Source: Bacteroidota bacterium (GTDB lineage: Bacteria; Bacteroidota; Ignavibacteria; Tepidaquicellales; Tepidaquicellaceae). Taken from it: 61,006 bases of DNA. Shown in pieces: positions 27,728 to 36,938 of this stretch. A program made the translations under genes and the position numbers. The DNA lies in assembly GCA_018266875.1 (NCBI GenBank), contig JAFDZR010000002.1, positions 1 to 61,006 on the forward strand. Reading direction: 5' to 3'. The notes below the pieces were generated by a model. It had not been told where the DNA came from. It made no database searches and saw only the letters and a list, made by a program, of their open reading frames with translations. How positions within the stretch are numbered: the stretch's first letter is position 1; each line of letters opens with the position of its first letter.

Positions 27728-28801
27728 ATGGGCATAGAAAAATCAAAATACATTAAACTCGGGATATTCATTCTTGCAGGGTTAACAATATTTATTGTTG
27801 CATTATTTTATATAGGCAGCAAGGAAAATTTATTTTCCAAAACATTTAATGTGTATTCAATATTTTCCGGTGTCAGCGGACTAACGCAGGGAAATTCGGT
27901 TCAGTATGCGGGAATTAACGTCGGGACAGTTCAGTCCATTGAAATAATTTCACTGGATAAAGTCCGGGTGAATATGAATCTCGTAAGCGACGTGCAGAAA
28001 TTTATCAAGAAAGATTCTGAAGCTTCCATTAATTCGGACGGACTTGTAGGTAACAAGATAGTTTCAATCACCGCAGGAAACGCGAATTCTGAAATGGTAC
28101 AGAACGGAGATTCAATACATTCGGTTGCACCCGTATCTATCGGGGATATTATCAACAACCTGAATGAGTCCACAAAACAGGCTCAGGTCATTGCAGTTCA
28201 GCTTTCAGAAATTATGGTGAAGATCAACAATGGAGAAGGTACACTCGGCAAATTTATAAACAATTCAAGCATATATGATAACGTGGATTCGCTGATGTCA
28301 AGTTTTGCAAGTTCAACATCTCAGATCAGCAACATCCTGTCAAAGGCATCAAGCACAATTAATTTTGTTTCTTCGGATATTAAGAATCTCAGCGGAAGCA
28401 TAGACAAGATCACAACCAATATTGAAGATATTACAACAAAAATTAATTCAAGCCAGAGTCTTGTGGGAACACTGCTTACCGATACAGTATTTGCAAACAA
28501 TATCAAAGGCATCATGAAAAATACGAACAGCACGACTGCAAATCTGGAAATGGGATCATTCAGTTTCTATCAGAATATGGAAGCCCTGAAGCATAATTTC
28601 CTGTTCAAAGGGTATTTTGAGGATCTCGGATACTGGGATAAATCAAAAGAGGAAAAAACCTTTGCAACCAGGGAAGAAAGGATTCTCAATAAGGAAGAGC
28701 AGCTTAACGCAAGAGAATTACAGCTTAAGGAATTTCAGATTAAGCTGGATTCTTTGAGAAATTACCTGCAGGAGAAGTCAGACAGTCTGAAACTGAAGTA
28801 A
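27728..28801 (+). CDS. mlaD: MCE-domain substrate-binding protein, MlaD-like
   Basis: A 357-residue periplasmic protein held by one N-terminal membrane helix (residues 10-30). The MCE domain covers about 36-115 (FSGVSGLTQGNSVQYAGINVGTV, GLVGNKIVSITAG). MCE rings bind phospholipid and dock on MlaE. Residues about 150-290 are helical and rich in S, T and N (MlaD-type tail helices). The last 60 residues are charged and probably coiled-coil (EERILNKEEQLNARELQLKE). It is longer than E. coli MlaD (about 180 residues), as in many Bacteroidota. No mlaC or mlaB follows. Confidence 0.92.
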   Translation: MGIEKSKYIKLGIFILAGLTIFIVALFYIGSKENLFSKTFNVYSIFSGVSGLTQGNSVQYAGINVGTVQSIEIISLDKVRVNMNLVSDVQKFIKKDSEASINSDGLVGNKIVSITAGNANSEMVQNGDSIHSVAPVSIGDIINNLNESTKQAQVIAVQLSEIMVKINNGEGTLGKFINNSSIYDNVDSLMSSFASSTSQISNILSKASSTINFVSSDIKNLSGSIDKITTNIEDITTKINSSQSLVGTLLTDTVFANNIKGIMKNTNSTTANLEMGSFSFYQNMEALKHNFLFKGYFEDLGYWDKSKEEKTFATREERILNKEEQLNARELQLKEFQIKLDSLRNYLQEKSDSLKLK

Positions 28802-28907
28802 TTTACATTTTTCAATAATATTATTAAATAACTTTTAAAGATTTTTTGATTTTCTTATATTGTCAGATTAAATAAAACAATAAATTAAAATTTAGGAGAT
28901 TTTAGAA

Positions 28908-29156
28908 ATGACAAATGCTGAAATAGAAGCAAAAGTAATTAGCGCTGTAGTAGATAAACTCGGAGTTGAAGAATCAAAAGTAACCACTGATGCTTCGTTC
29001 ATCAATGATCTCGGAGCGGATTCTCTTGACACAGTTGAGCTTGTAATGAAATTCGAGGAAGAATTTGATATAAAAATTCCGGACGAGGATGCTGAAAAGA
29101 TTCAGAAAGTCGGTGACGCAGTCAGTTACATTTCCGAAAAAATATCAACGAAATAA
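28908..29156 (+). CDS. acpP: Acyl carrier protein
   Basis: The 82-residue carrier of fatty acid synthesis. Ser39 in [10 protein letters not shown] is the 4'-phosphopantetheine site, and the acidic helix II ([16 protein letters not shown]) is typical. AGGAG lies about nine bases before the ATG, a strong site as expected for an abundant protein. fabF and rnc follow in the common acpP-fabF-rnc order. Confidence 0.98.
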   Translation: MTNAEIEAKVISAVVDKLGVEESKVTTDASFINDLGADSLDTVELVMKFEEEFDIKIPDEDAEKIQKVGDAVSYISEKISTK

Positions 29157-29193
29157 ATCATTTGTTCAAAGATATTGCATTTAAGATAAATTC

Positions 29194-30441
29194 ATGAGAA
29201 GAAGAGTTGTCGTTACAGGCATAGGTGTAGTCAGTCCGGTAGGATTAAACATAAATGATTTCTGGTCCGCATTGATCTCCGGAAAGAGCGGCGTTGATAA
29301 CATCACTTATTTTGACACTACAGAATTTGATACCAAATTTGCCGCTGAGCTTAAAGGATTTGATCCAACGAATTACATGGACAGAAAACTTTCCCAGCGG
29401 GTCGATCCATTTACACAATATGCATTAGCCGCTACCGAAGAAGCAATAAAGGATTCGGGTCTTAATATAGAAAAAGTCGATCAGGAAAGATGCGGGGTTG
29501 TATATGGTTCAGGAATCGGAGGTATGTGGACTTATCATAACCAGCAGACTAACCTATATAAGCGAGACGGTAATCCTGACAGGATCAGTCCTTTCTTTAT
29601 TCCGATGTTGATAGCGGATATTGCTGCGGGAAGGATATCCATGAAATATAAATTCAAGGGACCGAATTACGCCACCATTTCCGCCTGTACGACTTCAGCT
29701 CATTCCATCGCAGATTCTGTAATGCTCATTGAAAGAGGAGACGCCGATGTTATGATCACAGGCGGCTCTGAAGCAGTGATATGTCCAATGGGCGTAGGCG
29801 GATTTAATTCCATGAAAGCTCTTTCTACCAGAAATGACGCTCCACAGAAAGCATCAAGACCATTTGAAAAAAACAGGGATGGATTTGTAATGGGAGAAGG
29901 CGGTGCAACTTTGATCCTTGAAGAGCTTGAATACGCCAAGGCAAGAGGCGCAAGGATATATGCAGAGATCACCGGATTTGGACTCACTGCCGATGCATTT
30001 CACATTACCGAACCTGCTCCCGAAGGAGAAGGCGTAGCAAGGGCAATATCAACTGCAATCAGGAATTCAAATCTTACTATAAATGACATTGACGTTATAA
30101 ACGCACACGGAACGTCAACGTATTATAACGATAAAAACGAGAGTCTTGCAATAAAAAATGTTTTCAAGGATAAAGCTTTACAGATACCGGTACACTCTAT
30201 CAAATCAATGATAGGACATTTACTTGGTGCAGCAGGTGCAATAGAAGCAATTTCCTCAATATTAACTATCCGGGACGGCGTAATTCCACCTACCATAAAC
30301 TATGAAGAAAAAGATCCTGAATGTGATCTTAATTATGTTGTCAACACAGCAATGAAAAAAGAAGTTAGGACCGTTCTTTCTGAAAACTCAGGATTCGGCG
30401 GACACAATACTGCAATTATATTTAAAAAATTCGAAGACTGA
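29194..30441 (+). CDS. fabF: 3-oxoacyl-[acyl-carrier-protein] synthase II
   Basis: FabF condenses malonyl-ACP with acyl-ACP during chain elongation. The 415-residue protein carries the full catalytic triad: Cys165 (SACTTSAHS), His305 (NAHGTSTYYND) and His342 (SMIGHLLGAAGA). The N-terminus RRVVVTGIGVVSPVG and the C-terminal ENSGFGGHN segment are canonical. It lies 37 bases after acpP and 27 before rnc, and is very probably in one operon with them. Confidence 0.98.
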   Translation: MRRRVVVTGIGVVSPVGLNINDFWSALISGKSGVDNITYFDTTEFDTKFAAELKGFDPTNYMDRKLSQRVDPFTQYALAATEEAIKDSGLNIEKVDQERCGVVYGSGIGGMWTYHNQQTNLYKRDGNPDRISPFFIPMLIADIAAGRISMKYKFKGPNYATISACTTSAHSIADSVMLIERGDADVMITGGSEAVICPMGVGGFNSMKALSTRNDAPQKASRPFEKNRDGFVMGEGGATLILEELEYAKARGARIYAEITGFGLTADAFHITEPAPEGEGVARAISTAIRNSNLTINDIDVINAHGTSTYYNDKNESLAIKNVFKDKALQIPVHSIKSMIGHLLGAAGAIEAISSILTIRDGVIPPTINYEEKDPECDLNYVVNTAMKKEVRTVLSENSGFGGHNTAIIFKKFED

Positions 30442-30468
30442 TTTTTTACTTCCACCTTCAAATAATTT

Positions 30469-31308
30469 ATGTTTAATCTTTTAAAGAACCGGTTAAAAAA
30501 ATTTAATCTTTTTTACAAGCGGCGTGAAAGTCTCAGGAGTTCACATCAGAAATTATCAGATTATGTGGATTTTGATGAACTTCAGAATCTCATTCATTAT
30601 AAAATAATTGACAGGAATTATTTTATAACAGCTCTTACGCACAGATCTTTTCTTACAGTTAAAAGCGATTCGGGCAGACTTGGAATAATTTCCAATGAAA
30701 GACTTGAATTCCTCGGAGATGCTGTCCTCGATCTTGTAGTCGCTGAATATTTATACAAGAATTTCCCTTTAAATGAAGAAGGTGACCTTACTAAATTCAG
30801 GTCAATCCTCGTAAACAAAAAATTTCTCGCTGAAAGAGCCAAAAACCTCAGACTTCAGGATTTTCTGCTTGCATCATACACAGCTAAAAAATCAATTAGT
30901 GAGGGGTATGATACTATTCTGGCTGACACATACGAGGCGCTCATCGGCGCAGTATTTATGGATTCAGGATATGAATCTGCTAAGGATTTTCTGAATGGGG
31001 AAATATTTGTCAAGCTTGATATTAAATGGTTAAATCAGTTTGATGAAAACCATAAAAGCAAATTCCTTGAATTCGTTCAGGCGCATACTGATTTTATTCC
31101 CGAATATTCCATTATCAAAGAAGAAGGACCCGAGCATAACAAGCTTTTCACTGTTGAGGTATTTGTCAACAAAAGGAGTCTCGGTATCGGAAAAGGGAAA
31201 TCAAAGAAACAGGCTGAACAGGCGGCTGCAAAAAACGCGCTGAATAATCTGGAAGTTCTGGAAAAAATGGGTCTTACCAAGAAAAAGATACATTTTAAAA
31301 ATATTTGA
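30469..31308 (+). CDS. rnc: Ribonuclease III
   Basis: The double-strand-specific endonuclease for rRNA and mRNA processing. The catalytic domain has the signature NERLEFLGDAVLDLV (Glu77, Asp84) and DTYEALIGAVFMD (Asp153, Glu156). A dsRNA-binding domain spans about 195-262 (KSKFLEFVQAH, GKGKSKKQAEQAAAKNAL). At 279 residues it is longer than the E. coli enzyme because of about 30 extra basic N-terminal residues, common in this phylum. It is the last gene of the acpP-fabF-rnc run and is followed by a terminator. Confidence 0.97.
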   Translation: MFNLLKNRLKKFNLFYKRRESLRSSHQKLSDYVDFDELQNLIHYKIIDRNYFITALTHRSFLTVKSDSGRLGIISNERLEFLGDAVLDLVVAEYLYKNFPLNEEGDLTKFRSILVNKKFLAERAKNLRLQDFLLASYTAKKSISEGYDTILADTYEALIGAVFMDSGYESAKDFLNGEIFVKLDIKWLNQFDENHKSKFLEFVQAHTDFIPEYSIIKEEGPEHNKLFTVEVFVNKRSLGIGKGKSKKQAEQAAAKNALNNLEVLEKMGLTKKKIHFKNI

Positions 31309-31437
31309 ATGAGTATTGCTTTTCTTGGTATATAAAAATATATTTGTATCTAATTTAAAATTAAAAATAACTGTATAGAGAAGTTTGGTATTAATTAACA
31401 ATTAAGATTTTCCTAAAACTCTATGCATTTATATTTT

Positions 31438-31487
31438 AAAAACCATTTTATAAAGAATTGTAAAAATCTTTACAAAATGGTTTTTTT
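31438..31487 (+). terminator. Intrinsic terminator after rnc
   Basis: A long, slightly imperfect stem (AAAACCATTTT ... AAAATGGTTTT with an inner AAAGA/TCTTT) is followed by seven T. It ends the acpP-fabF-rnc transcript about 130 bases past the rnc stop. Confidence 0.85.
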
Positions 31488-31520
31488 ATTATTAAAAAAA
31501 GAAATTTTTTAAGTCTATTA

Positions 31521-31548
31521 TTGTTTGGTTTCAAGTGTCTAATATAAA
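31521..31548 (+). promoter_or_regulatory. Possible promoter of the porU-porV transcript
   Basis: TTGTTT and TATAAA are separated by 16 bases, just downstream of the rnc terminator and 16 bases before the porU ATG. The short remaining leader and the weak match make this tentative. Confidence 0.25.
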
Positions 31549-31563
31549 TGCAAAAATTTTATA

Positions 31564-34500
31564 ATGAAAAATAATCCGATAATTTCACTGGGCAGATTTC
31601 TTACTCCTGTTTTGATACTTTTCATTTCCGTATTACTGCCGGCATTGTCATATTCCCAGAAATCCGGCATCATTTCACCTGATACCAAGTCAGTTAAGTC
31701 TGCCGTTATTGATTCGTCCGATGTTGAAATTGTCGATTTTAATGTTATAAACTCAAATGAATCTTTCATTGAAATAGAATTCAGACCTGTTTATAAAACC
31801 CAGACGGATTTTGCCAATTCCATTGGAGCCGTTGATCTGAAGGGAAGTCCGGATGTTAAGTTCAGAGCATTTCCTGTATTCCTTACAACTTCAAAAGGAA
31901 ACAACAGAGTTGAAATAATTGACGCAGCTTATACCGATGAATATAACGCCGATATCAAACCGGTACCTGAATATTCATACAATTCCAAAAGCAAAGAATA
32001 TGTCCCGGTATATAATAAAGACAGTAAAGTATACAGCACAAATACCTATTTCCCTGACTACCCAGCCGCTGTAAACAATGCAGGCTCTCTAAGGAACAAA
32101 TATCTCGGATATTTGAAAATCTATCCCGTTCAGTTCAATCCCGTAACGAATTCGATCAAAAAATACAGTTACATAAGGATCAGGATAACATATGACGGCA
32201 GTCCTGTATATGTAAATAAAAGTCTCAGCAGTGAAGAAAGACAATTTCTCAGAGGCATAGCTTTGAACTCTGACGCAGCTTTAAACTGGTCCACAAAGGA
32301 ATTCAATGCACAGAAAGACCTTCCCGTTGTTAACAGTGTACTTGCTTCCGGTGATTTTTACAGAATGGAAGTATTAGAATCCGGTATTTACAAACTTGAT
32401 AAAAATTATCTACAGAATGCCGGAATCAATGTAAGCGGTTTAGATCCGAGAACTATAAAGATTTACGGAAACGGCGGCTCAGACCTGCCTTACAACAACT
32501 CTGATCCTGCTCCGGTAGATCTTATTGAAAACAGGATATTTGTATCGGGTGAAGATGACGGTCAGTTCAATGACAACGATTACATCCTCTTTTACGGTAG
32601 GAATCCGAATGAATGGAAATTCGACACTTTTTACAATACTTACTTTCATAAGATAAATAAATTCTCAAAAGTAAATTATTACTGGATCTCATTCGGCGGT
32701 CAGCAGGGACAAAGAATGCAGACAGTAAATTCCGGAAACATACAGGGCATCAGTCCCCTTCCGTCATTTAAAGATAAAATATTTGATGAGCCTGAGATCA
32801 ACAATCTCGGTTCGACGGGATATCTCTGGGTAAGTCAGCGGATAGGAGTAAATGAAAGTTTTACTTTCAGTAAGGAGTTAAAAGGTTACATCCCCGGAAG
32901 CAGCTTAGCGATGAGGTTCAGATTCGGAAACGGATCTTTCTTTCCCACTACATGGAGACTTGAAGACCTGAATTCAGGATTCATAATGAATCAGTTCGTT
33001 TCATCAATCAACGGATTTTCACATATCAATCTTGCATATATCAATAATAACATTCTCGGAGTAAACTATACACTTTCTCCCGGAAAAACATCTATAAATT
33101 TCAAAGCTTCACTCCGTTCACAGGATGGAAATTCATCCAGTGTTTCCGGTTACTATGATTATTATGAGGTACAGTACAACAGATATCTTACTGCAGAGAA
33201 CAATATACTGAGATTCAATTCTCCTGACACAAGCGGGGTAATGGAATATCAGATAAACGGATTCACTGACCCGGATATTAAACTGCTGGATGTATCAAAT
33301 GTAACTCAGCCTGTGATAATAAATCCGATCTCATATTCAAACGGAGTCTTAAGATTTCAGGATAATATAATACAGTCCAGTCCTAAGGAATATTATGCCC
33401 TTAATTCCGCAAATTATAAAACTCCGGTCTCGATTTCTTCCAGATTCCCTAATCAGAATCTTAAAGGCGAATATGCTGACGGTGCTTCTTTTATTATTAT
33501 AGCTCCGAAAGAATTCATGTCAGCCGCAAACAGATTAAAACAGTACCGTGAACAGCCCGGAGACAATTACATTAAAACTATAACTGTCGACATTGAAGAG
33601 ATCTATAATGAATTTTCAAACGGGATGGTAGACCCTGTTGCTATGAGGAATTTTCTTAAATTCGCTTATAATAATTGGCAGTTAAGACCTGTTTATGTGA
33701 TGTTCATGGGAGACGGGAGTTATGACTACAAGAATATTTACAATCTGTATAATGCAAATTTTAAGAACTGGATTCCGCCTATAGAAAGAAATTCACAGTA
33801 CTCCGATGACGTGGAAAGTTACTGCAGTGATGATTACATACTTGAAGTAACTGAAAATTATCCCGAACCCAGCAGCATAAATATTGTAGATTTTGCGTCA
33901 GGCAGATTAAATGCAAACTCACTTGAAGATGTAAATAATTATATAGATAAAATAATTCAGTACGAGAACCCTGCCAATTTTGATAAATGGAGAAATGAAG
34001 TACTTTATATTGCAGATGACGGATGGACAACAGAGAATACACAGGGTCAGGAAGGAAGTCTGCATACAGATCAGTGTGAAGATGTTGCTCAGAATAATTC
34101 ACCAAAGTACCTGAAAAAAAACAAGATCTATATTGTAAGTTATCCGACCGAGATAACACCTCAGGGGCGAAGAAAACCGGGAGCAAATGTTGATATTATC
34201 AAGAACTGGAACGACGGAAAACTGGTAATCAATTATACAGGACACGGAAGCGTTGATCTTTGGGCTCATGAAAGAATATTCGAAAGACAGGTATCAATTC
34301 CTCAGCTTACAAACATAAAAAAATTACCTTTTATAACAATTGCCAGCTGCGATCTCGCAAGATGGGATGATCCCTATATATTAAGCGCCGCTGAGCAGCT
34401 AGTAGTTACTAAGGATATAGGAGCGATAGGAATTTCAGCCGCTGTAAGACCGGTTTATGCGGTACCGAATGCAATTTACAATAATCTTCTTTACAGAAAT

Positions 34501-35694
34501 CTCTTTGCAAGTGATACTTTGAATCTCAGACTGCGTCTTGGTAAAGCAGTATTCAATGTCAAGCAGCAGCTGTATGCGGACAACGATCTTAAATTTGCTC
34601 TTTTATGCGATCCTACTCTAAGACTTGGTCACCCGCAGCATCTTGCAAAAATAGACAGTCTAAACGGCAGTCCGGCATCACAGCTTTTTGAAATGAAAGC
34701 TCTTCAGAAAATAAAAATTTACGGATCAATAATCAGACCAGATTCTTCATTCTGGTCAGATTACAACGGAGTACTTGATATGGATGTACTGGACGTTGAT
34801 AAAAATATAAGTATCATTGATTTCTCCAGTCTGTTTAATTTTAAACTTCAGGGCGGAAAGATTTTTTCCGGAAAAGTAAATGTAGTTAACGGTAAATGGG
34901 TTATGGAATATGTAGTACCGAAGGATATTTCCTATAATCCGGGAAACGGCAAGATCATTTCATATTTCAAGAACAGCACTTCAGACGGAATCGGATACTT
35001 TGATAATTTCACGATCAGCGGTCAGGATCCAAATGCGCCTGTTGACACTACAGGACCGGAAGTCAAGATCTATCTTGACAGCAGAAATTTCAGGTCGGGC
35101 GATATTGTAAACCAGAATCCGAAACTGATTGTGGACTTTTTTGACGAGAACGGTCTGAATCTGACAGGAACAATTGGCCATAAACTTGAAGCAATACTGA
35201 ATGATGATGAAAACAGGAAAATTGATCTAACACAGTATTACACCAGCACAGCAGGATATCAGCAGGGAAATGTTACCTATGACTTCAGCAATCTTGCTGA
35301 AGGAAAATATAAACTCGAAGTCAAAGCCTGGGACACCTATAACAATCTTCAGACTGAAACTGTAGAGTTCAATGTTATTGGTACGAGTGAACTTGCCCTT
35401 GAAAATGTCTATAATTACCCAAATCCGTTCAGGGATTTTACTAGTTTCATTTTTCAGCACAATTCAGACAGTCCTTTGACTGCTCAGATAAAGATTTATA
35501 CAGTGAGCGGCAGATTAATTAAAGAATTGAATAAAAGCAATATTACTGATAAATTTGTGGATATTGAATGGGACGGTAAAGACACCGACGGAGATATTAT
35601 CGCCAACGGAACTTATCTTTATAAAATATCAATTAATTCAAACGATGGAAAACTTTCCAAAAATTCCATCGGTAAATTAGCTAAGCTTAAATAA
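31564..35694 (+). CDS. porU: Type IX secretion system sortase PorU (C25 gingipain-like peptidase)
   Basis: PorU is the outer-membrane cysteine protease that removes the C-terminal sorting domain of T9SS cargo and attaches the mature protein to surface lipopolysaccharide. The 1376-residue chain has a signal segment (about 15-32), a long N-terminal beta-rich region, and the C25 caspase-like domain from about residue 640. The catalytic dyad is His894 (YTGHGSVDLW) and Cys929 (IASCDLARWDDP), 35 residues apart as in gingipains. Conserved blocks LLCDPTLRLGHP and VYNYPNPFRD (start of an uncleaved CTD-like tail) are present. It is somewhat longer than well-known PorU proteins. porV follows at once, the arrangement known from T9SS genomes. 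This gene makes the window's own cargo proteins functionally coherent. Confidence 0.95.
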   Translation: MKNNPIISLGRFLTPVLILFISVLLPALSYSQKSGIISPDTKSVKSAVIDSSDVEIVDFNVINSNESFIEIEFRPVYKTQTDFANSIGAVDLKGSPDVKFRAFPVFLTTSKGNNRVEIIDAAYTDEYNADIKPVPEYSYNSKSKEYVPVYNKDSKVYSTNTYFPDYPAAVNNAGSLRNKYLGYLKIYPVQFNPVTNSIKKYSYIRIRITYDGSPVYVNKSLSSEERQFLRGIALNSDAALNWSTKEFNAQKDLPVVNSVLASGDFYRMEVLESGIYKLDKNYLQNAGINVSGLDPRTIKIYGNGGSDLPYNNSDPAPVDLIENRIFVSGEDDGQFNDNDYILFYGRNPNEWKFDTFYNTYFHKINKFSKVNYYWISFGGQQGQRMQTVNSGNIQGISPLPSFKDKIFDEPEINNLGSTGYLWVSQRIGVNESFTFSKELKGYIPGSSLAMRFRFGNGSFFPTTWRLEDLNSGFIMNQFVSSINGFSHINLAYINNNILGVNYTLSPGKTSINFKASLRSQDGNSSSVSGYYDYYEVQYNRYLTAENNILRFNSPDTSGVMEYQINGFTDPDIKLLDVSNVTQPVIINPISYSNGVLRFQDNIIQSSPKEYYALNSANYKTPVSISSRFPNQNLKGEYADGASFIIIAPKEFMSAANRLKQYREQPGDNYIKTITVDIEEIYNEFSNGMVDPVAMRNFLKFAYNNWQLRPVYVMFMGDGSYDYKNIYNLYNANFKNWIPPIERNSQYSDDVESYCSDDYILEVTENYPEPSSINIVDFASGRLNANSLEDVNNYIDKIIQYENPANFDKWRNEVLYIADDGWTTENTQGQEGSLHTDQCEDVAQNNSPKYLKKNKIYIVSYPTEITPQGRRKPGANVDIIKNWNDGKLVINYTGHGSVDLWAHERIFERQVSIPQLTNIKKLPFITIASCDLARWDDPYILSAAEQLVVTKDIGAIGISAAVRPVYAVPNAIYNNLLYRNLFASDTLNLRLRLGKAVFNVKQQLYADNDLKFALLCDPTLRLGHPQHLAKIDSLNGSPASQLFEMKALQKIKIYGSIIRPDSSFWSDYNGVLDMDVLDVDKNISIIDFSSLFNFKLQGGKIFSGKVNVVNGKWVMEYVVPKDISYNPGNGKIISYFKNSTSDGIGYFDNFTISGQDPNAPVDTTGPEVKIYLDSRNFRSGDIVNQNPKLIVDFFDENGLNLTGTIGHKLEAILNDDENRKIDLTQYYTSTAGYQQGNVTYDFSNLAEGKYKLEVKAWDTYNNLQTETVEFNVIGTSELALENVYNYPNPFRDFTSFIFQHNSDSPLTAQIKIYTVSGRLIKELNKSNITDKFVDIEWDGKDTDGDIIANGTYLYKISINSNDGKLSKNSIGKLAKLK

Positions 35695-35700
35695 TCATAT

Positions 35701-35705
35701 GGAGG
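35701..35705 (+). promoter_or_regulatory. Ribosome binding site deciding the porV start
   Basis: GGAGG lies 11 bases before the ATG at 35717. The upstream in-frame ATG at 35699 overlaps this site and would add six polar residues before the signal peptide, so 35717 is preferred. Confidence 0.7.
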
Positions 35706-35716
35706 TTAAACAATTA

Positions 35717-36865
35717 ATGTTAAAAACATTAAAAACACTATGCATATTATTTGCCGTTATGGCAATTACTGCATACGACAGTGCTGATATATATGCACAG
35801 AACTCAGTTTCAACAGGTGTACCGTTTCTTTTGATCGGACCTAATTCCAGATTCGGCGGAATGGGAGAAACAGGAACTGCGATTGCTGATGACGCAACTG
35901 CAATGCACTGGAATCCTTCCGGACTTGCTTTTCAGAAAGTGGGAACAGAAGTTAATTTTACACATTCACCCTGGCTCGCAGGTCTTAACATAGGTGATCT
36001 GTTCTATGATTACATAGCTGGAAAAAAATACATTAAAAGTATAAACGGAACAGTGGGAGCAAGTTTAACCTATCTTAATATCGGTGAAGTTATTGTAACT
36101 GATGAATTCGGGAATCCACAGCCGGACAGAAATTATAAAGCTTATGAAATGGCTTTTGCAGTTTCATATGCAACGATGCTCAGTAAGGAATGGGGCGGTG
36201 GTGTTTCAGGAAGATTCATATACAGTAGACTATCCCCAAACGATCTGACTGTCGGAAATGAAAAAGGTACAGGTACAGGTATTTCAGCCGCGCTTGATCT
36301 TTCAGCATTATGGAGACCGGTAACAGGTTCAAGTTTCCTTAAAAATAAATTCTCAGCCGGAGTTAATCTTTCCAATTTCGGTCCTTCTATTTCTTATGTC
36401 GACCAGGCTCAGGCAGATCCGCTTCCAACACAGTTCAGATTCGGACTAGCTTATGAAATAGTCAAATCAGAGTTTAATTCACTTACTCTGACTGCTGATT
36501 TTTCTAAACTCCTTGTAAACAGAAATCTTGCCGTTATTGATGATTCCGGAAGAGTAGTCACTCCCGGTTCAGTGGACCCGGTATACAAAGCTATTTTCAC
36601 TTCATGGAAAGGCGGCATTCCCGGAATTGCAAAATCTTTTCAGACATCAGTCGGAGCTGAATTCTGGTACGGAAGCCCCAGACTTATCGCTTTAAGAGCA
36701 GGTTATTTCTACGAAGATCCTTCTTACGGAAACAGAAAATTCTATACTCTCGGTGCAGGTATCAGATACAGTCTCTATGGATTCGACTTCAGTTATCTCA
36801 GCACTATAGAAGCCAATCACCCGCTTGAAAATACTCTGCGGTTTGGTTTGCTTGTAAATTTTTAG
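35717..36865 (+). CDS. porV: Type IX secretion system outer-membrane protein PorV
   Basis: PorV is the outer-membrane barrel that shuttles T9SS cargo from the translocon to PorU. From the preferred start it is 382 residues, with a signal peptide (to about residue 28, IYAQ) and FadL-like strands. Visible family features are FLLIGPNSRFGGMGETGTAIADDATAMHWNPSGLAF, here split as FGGMGETGTAIADDA and MHWNPSGLA, and an aromatic final residue (LLVNF) for barrel insertion. The gene starts 22 bases after porU. PorV and PorU act in one attachment complex, so translation from one mRNA makes sense. Confidence 0.93.
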   Translation: MLKTLKTLCILFAVMAITAYDSADIYAQNSVSTGVPFLLIGPNSRFGGMGETGTAIADDATAMHWNPSGLAFQKVGTEVNFTHSPWLAGLNIGDLFYDYIAGKKYIKSINGTVGASLTYLNIGEVIVTDEFGNPQPDRNYKAYEMAFAVSYATMLSKEWGGGVSGRFIYSRLSPNDLTVGNEKGTGTGISAALDLSALWRPVTGSSFLKNKFSAGVNLSNFGPSISYVDQAQADPLPTQFRFGLAYEIVKSEFNSLTLTADFSKLLVNRNLAVIDDSGRVVTPGSVDPVYKAIFTSWKGGIPGIAKSFQTSVGAEFWYGSPRLIALRAGYFYEDPSYGNRKFYTLGAGIRYSLYGFDFSYLSTIEANHPLENTLRFGLLVNF

Positions 36866-36885
36866 AATAAATTCTTATTTCAAAA

Positions 36886-36925
36886 AATAACCATAGTTCT
36901 TCAATCTGAACTATGGTTATTATTA
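36886..36925 (+). terminator. Hairpin after porV
   Basis: A perfect 14-bp stem (AATAACCATAGTTC with GAACTATGGTTATT) closes an 8-base loop. The following tract TATTATT is not a pure T run, so termination may be partial, which would allow some transcription into the next gene. Confidence 0.7.
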
Positions 36926-36938
36926 TTTAAACGACAAT

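Noticed and set aside
35699..35716. Upstream ATG of porV at 35699
   Set aside because: It overlaps the GGAGG that serves the ATG at 35717 and only adds polar residues before the signal peptide.
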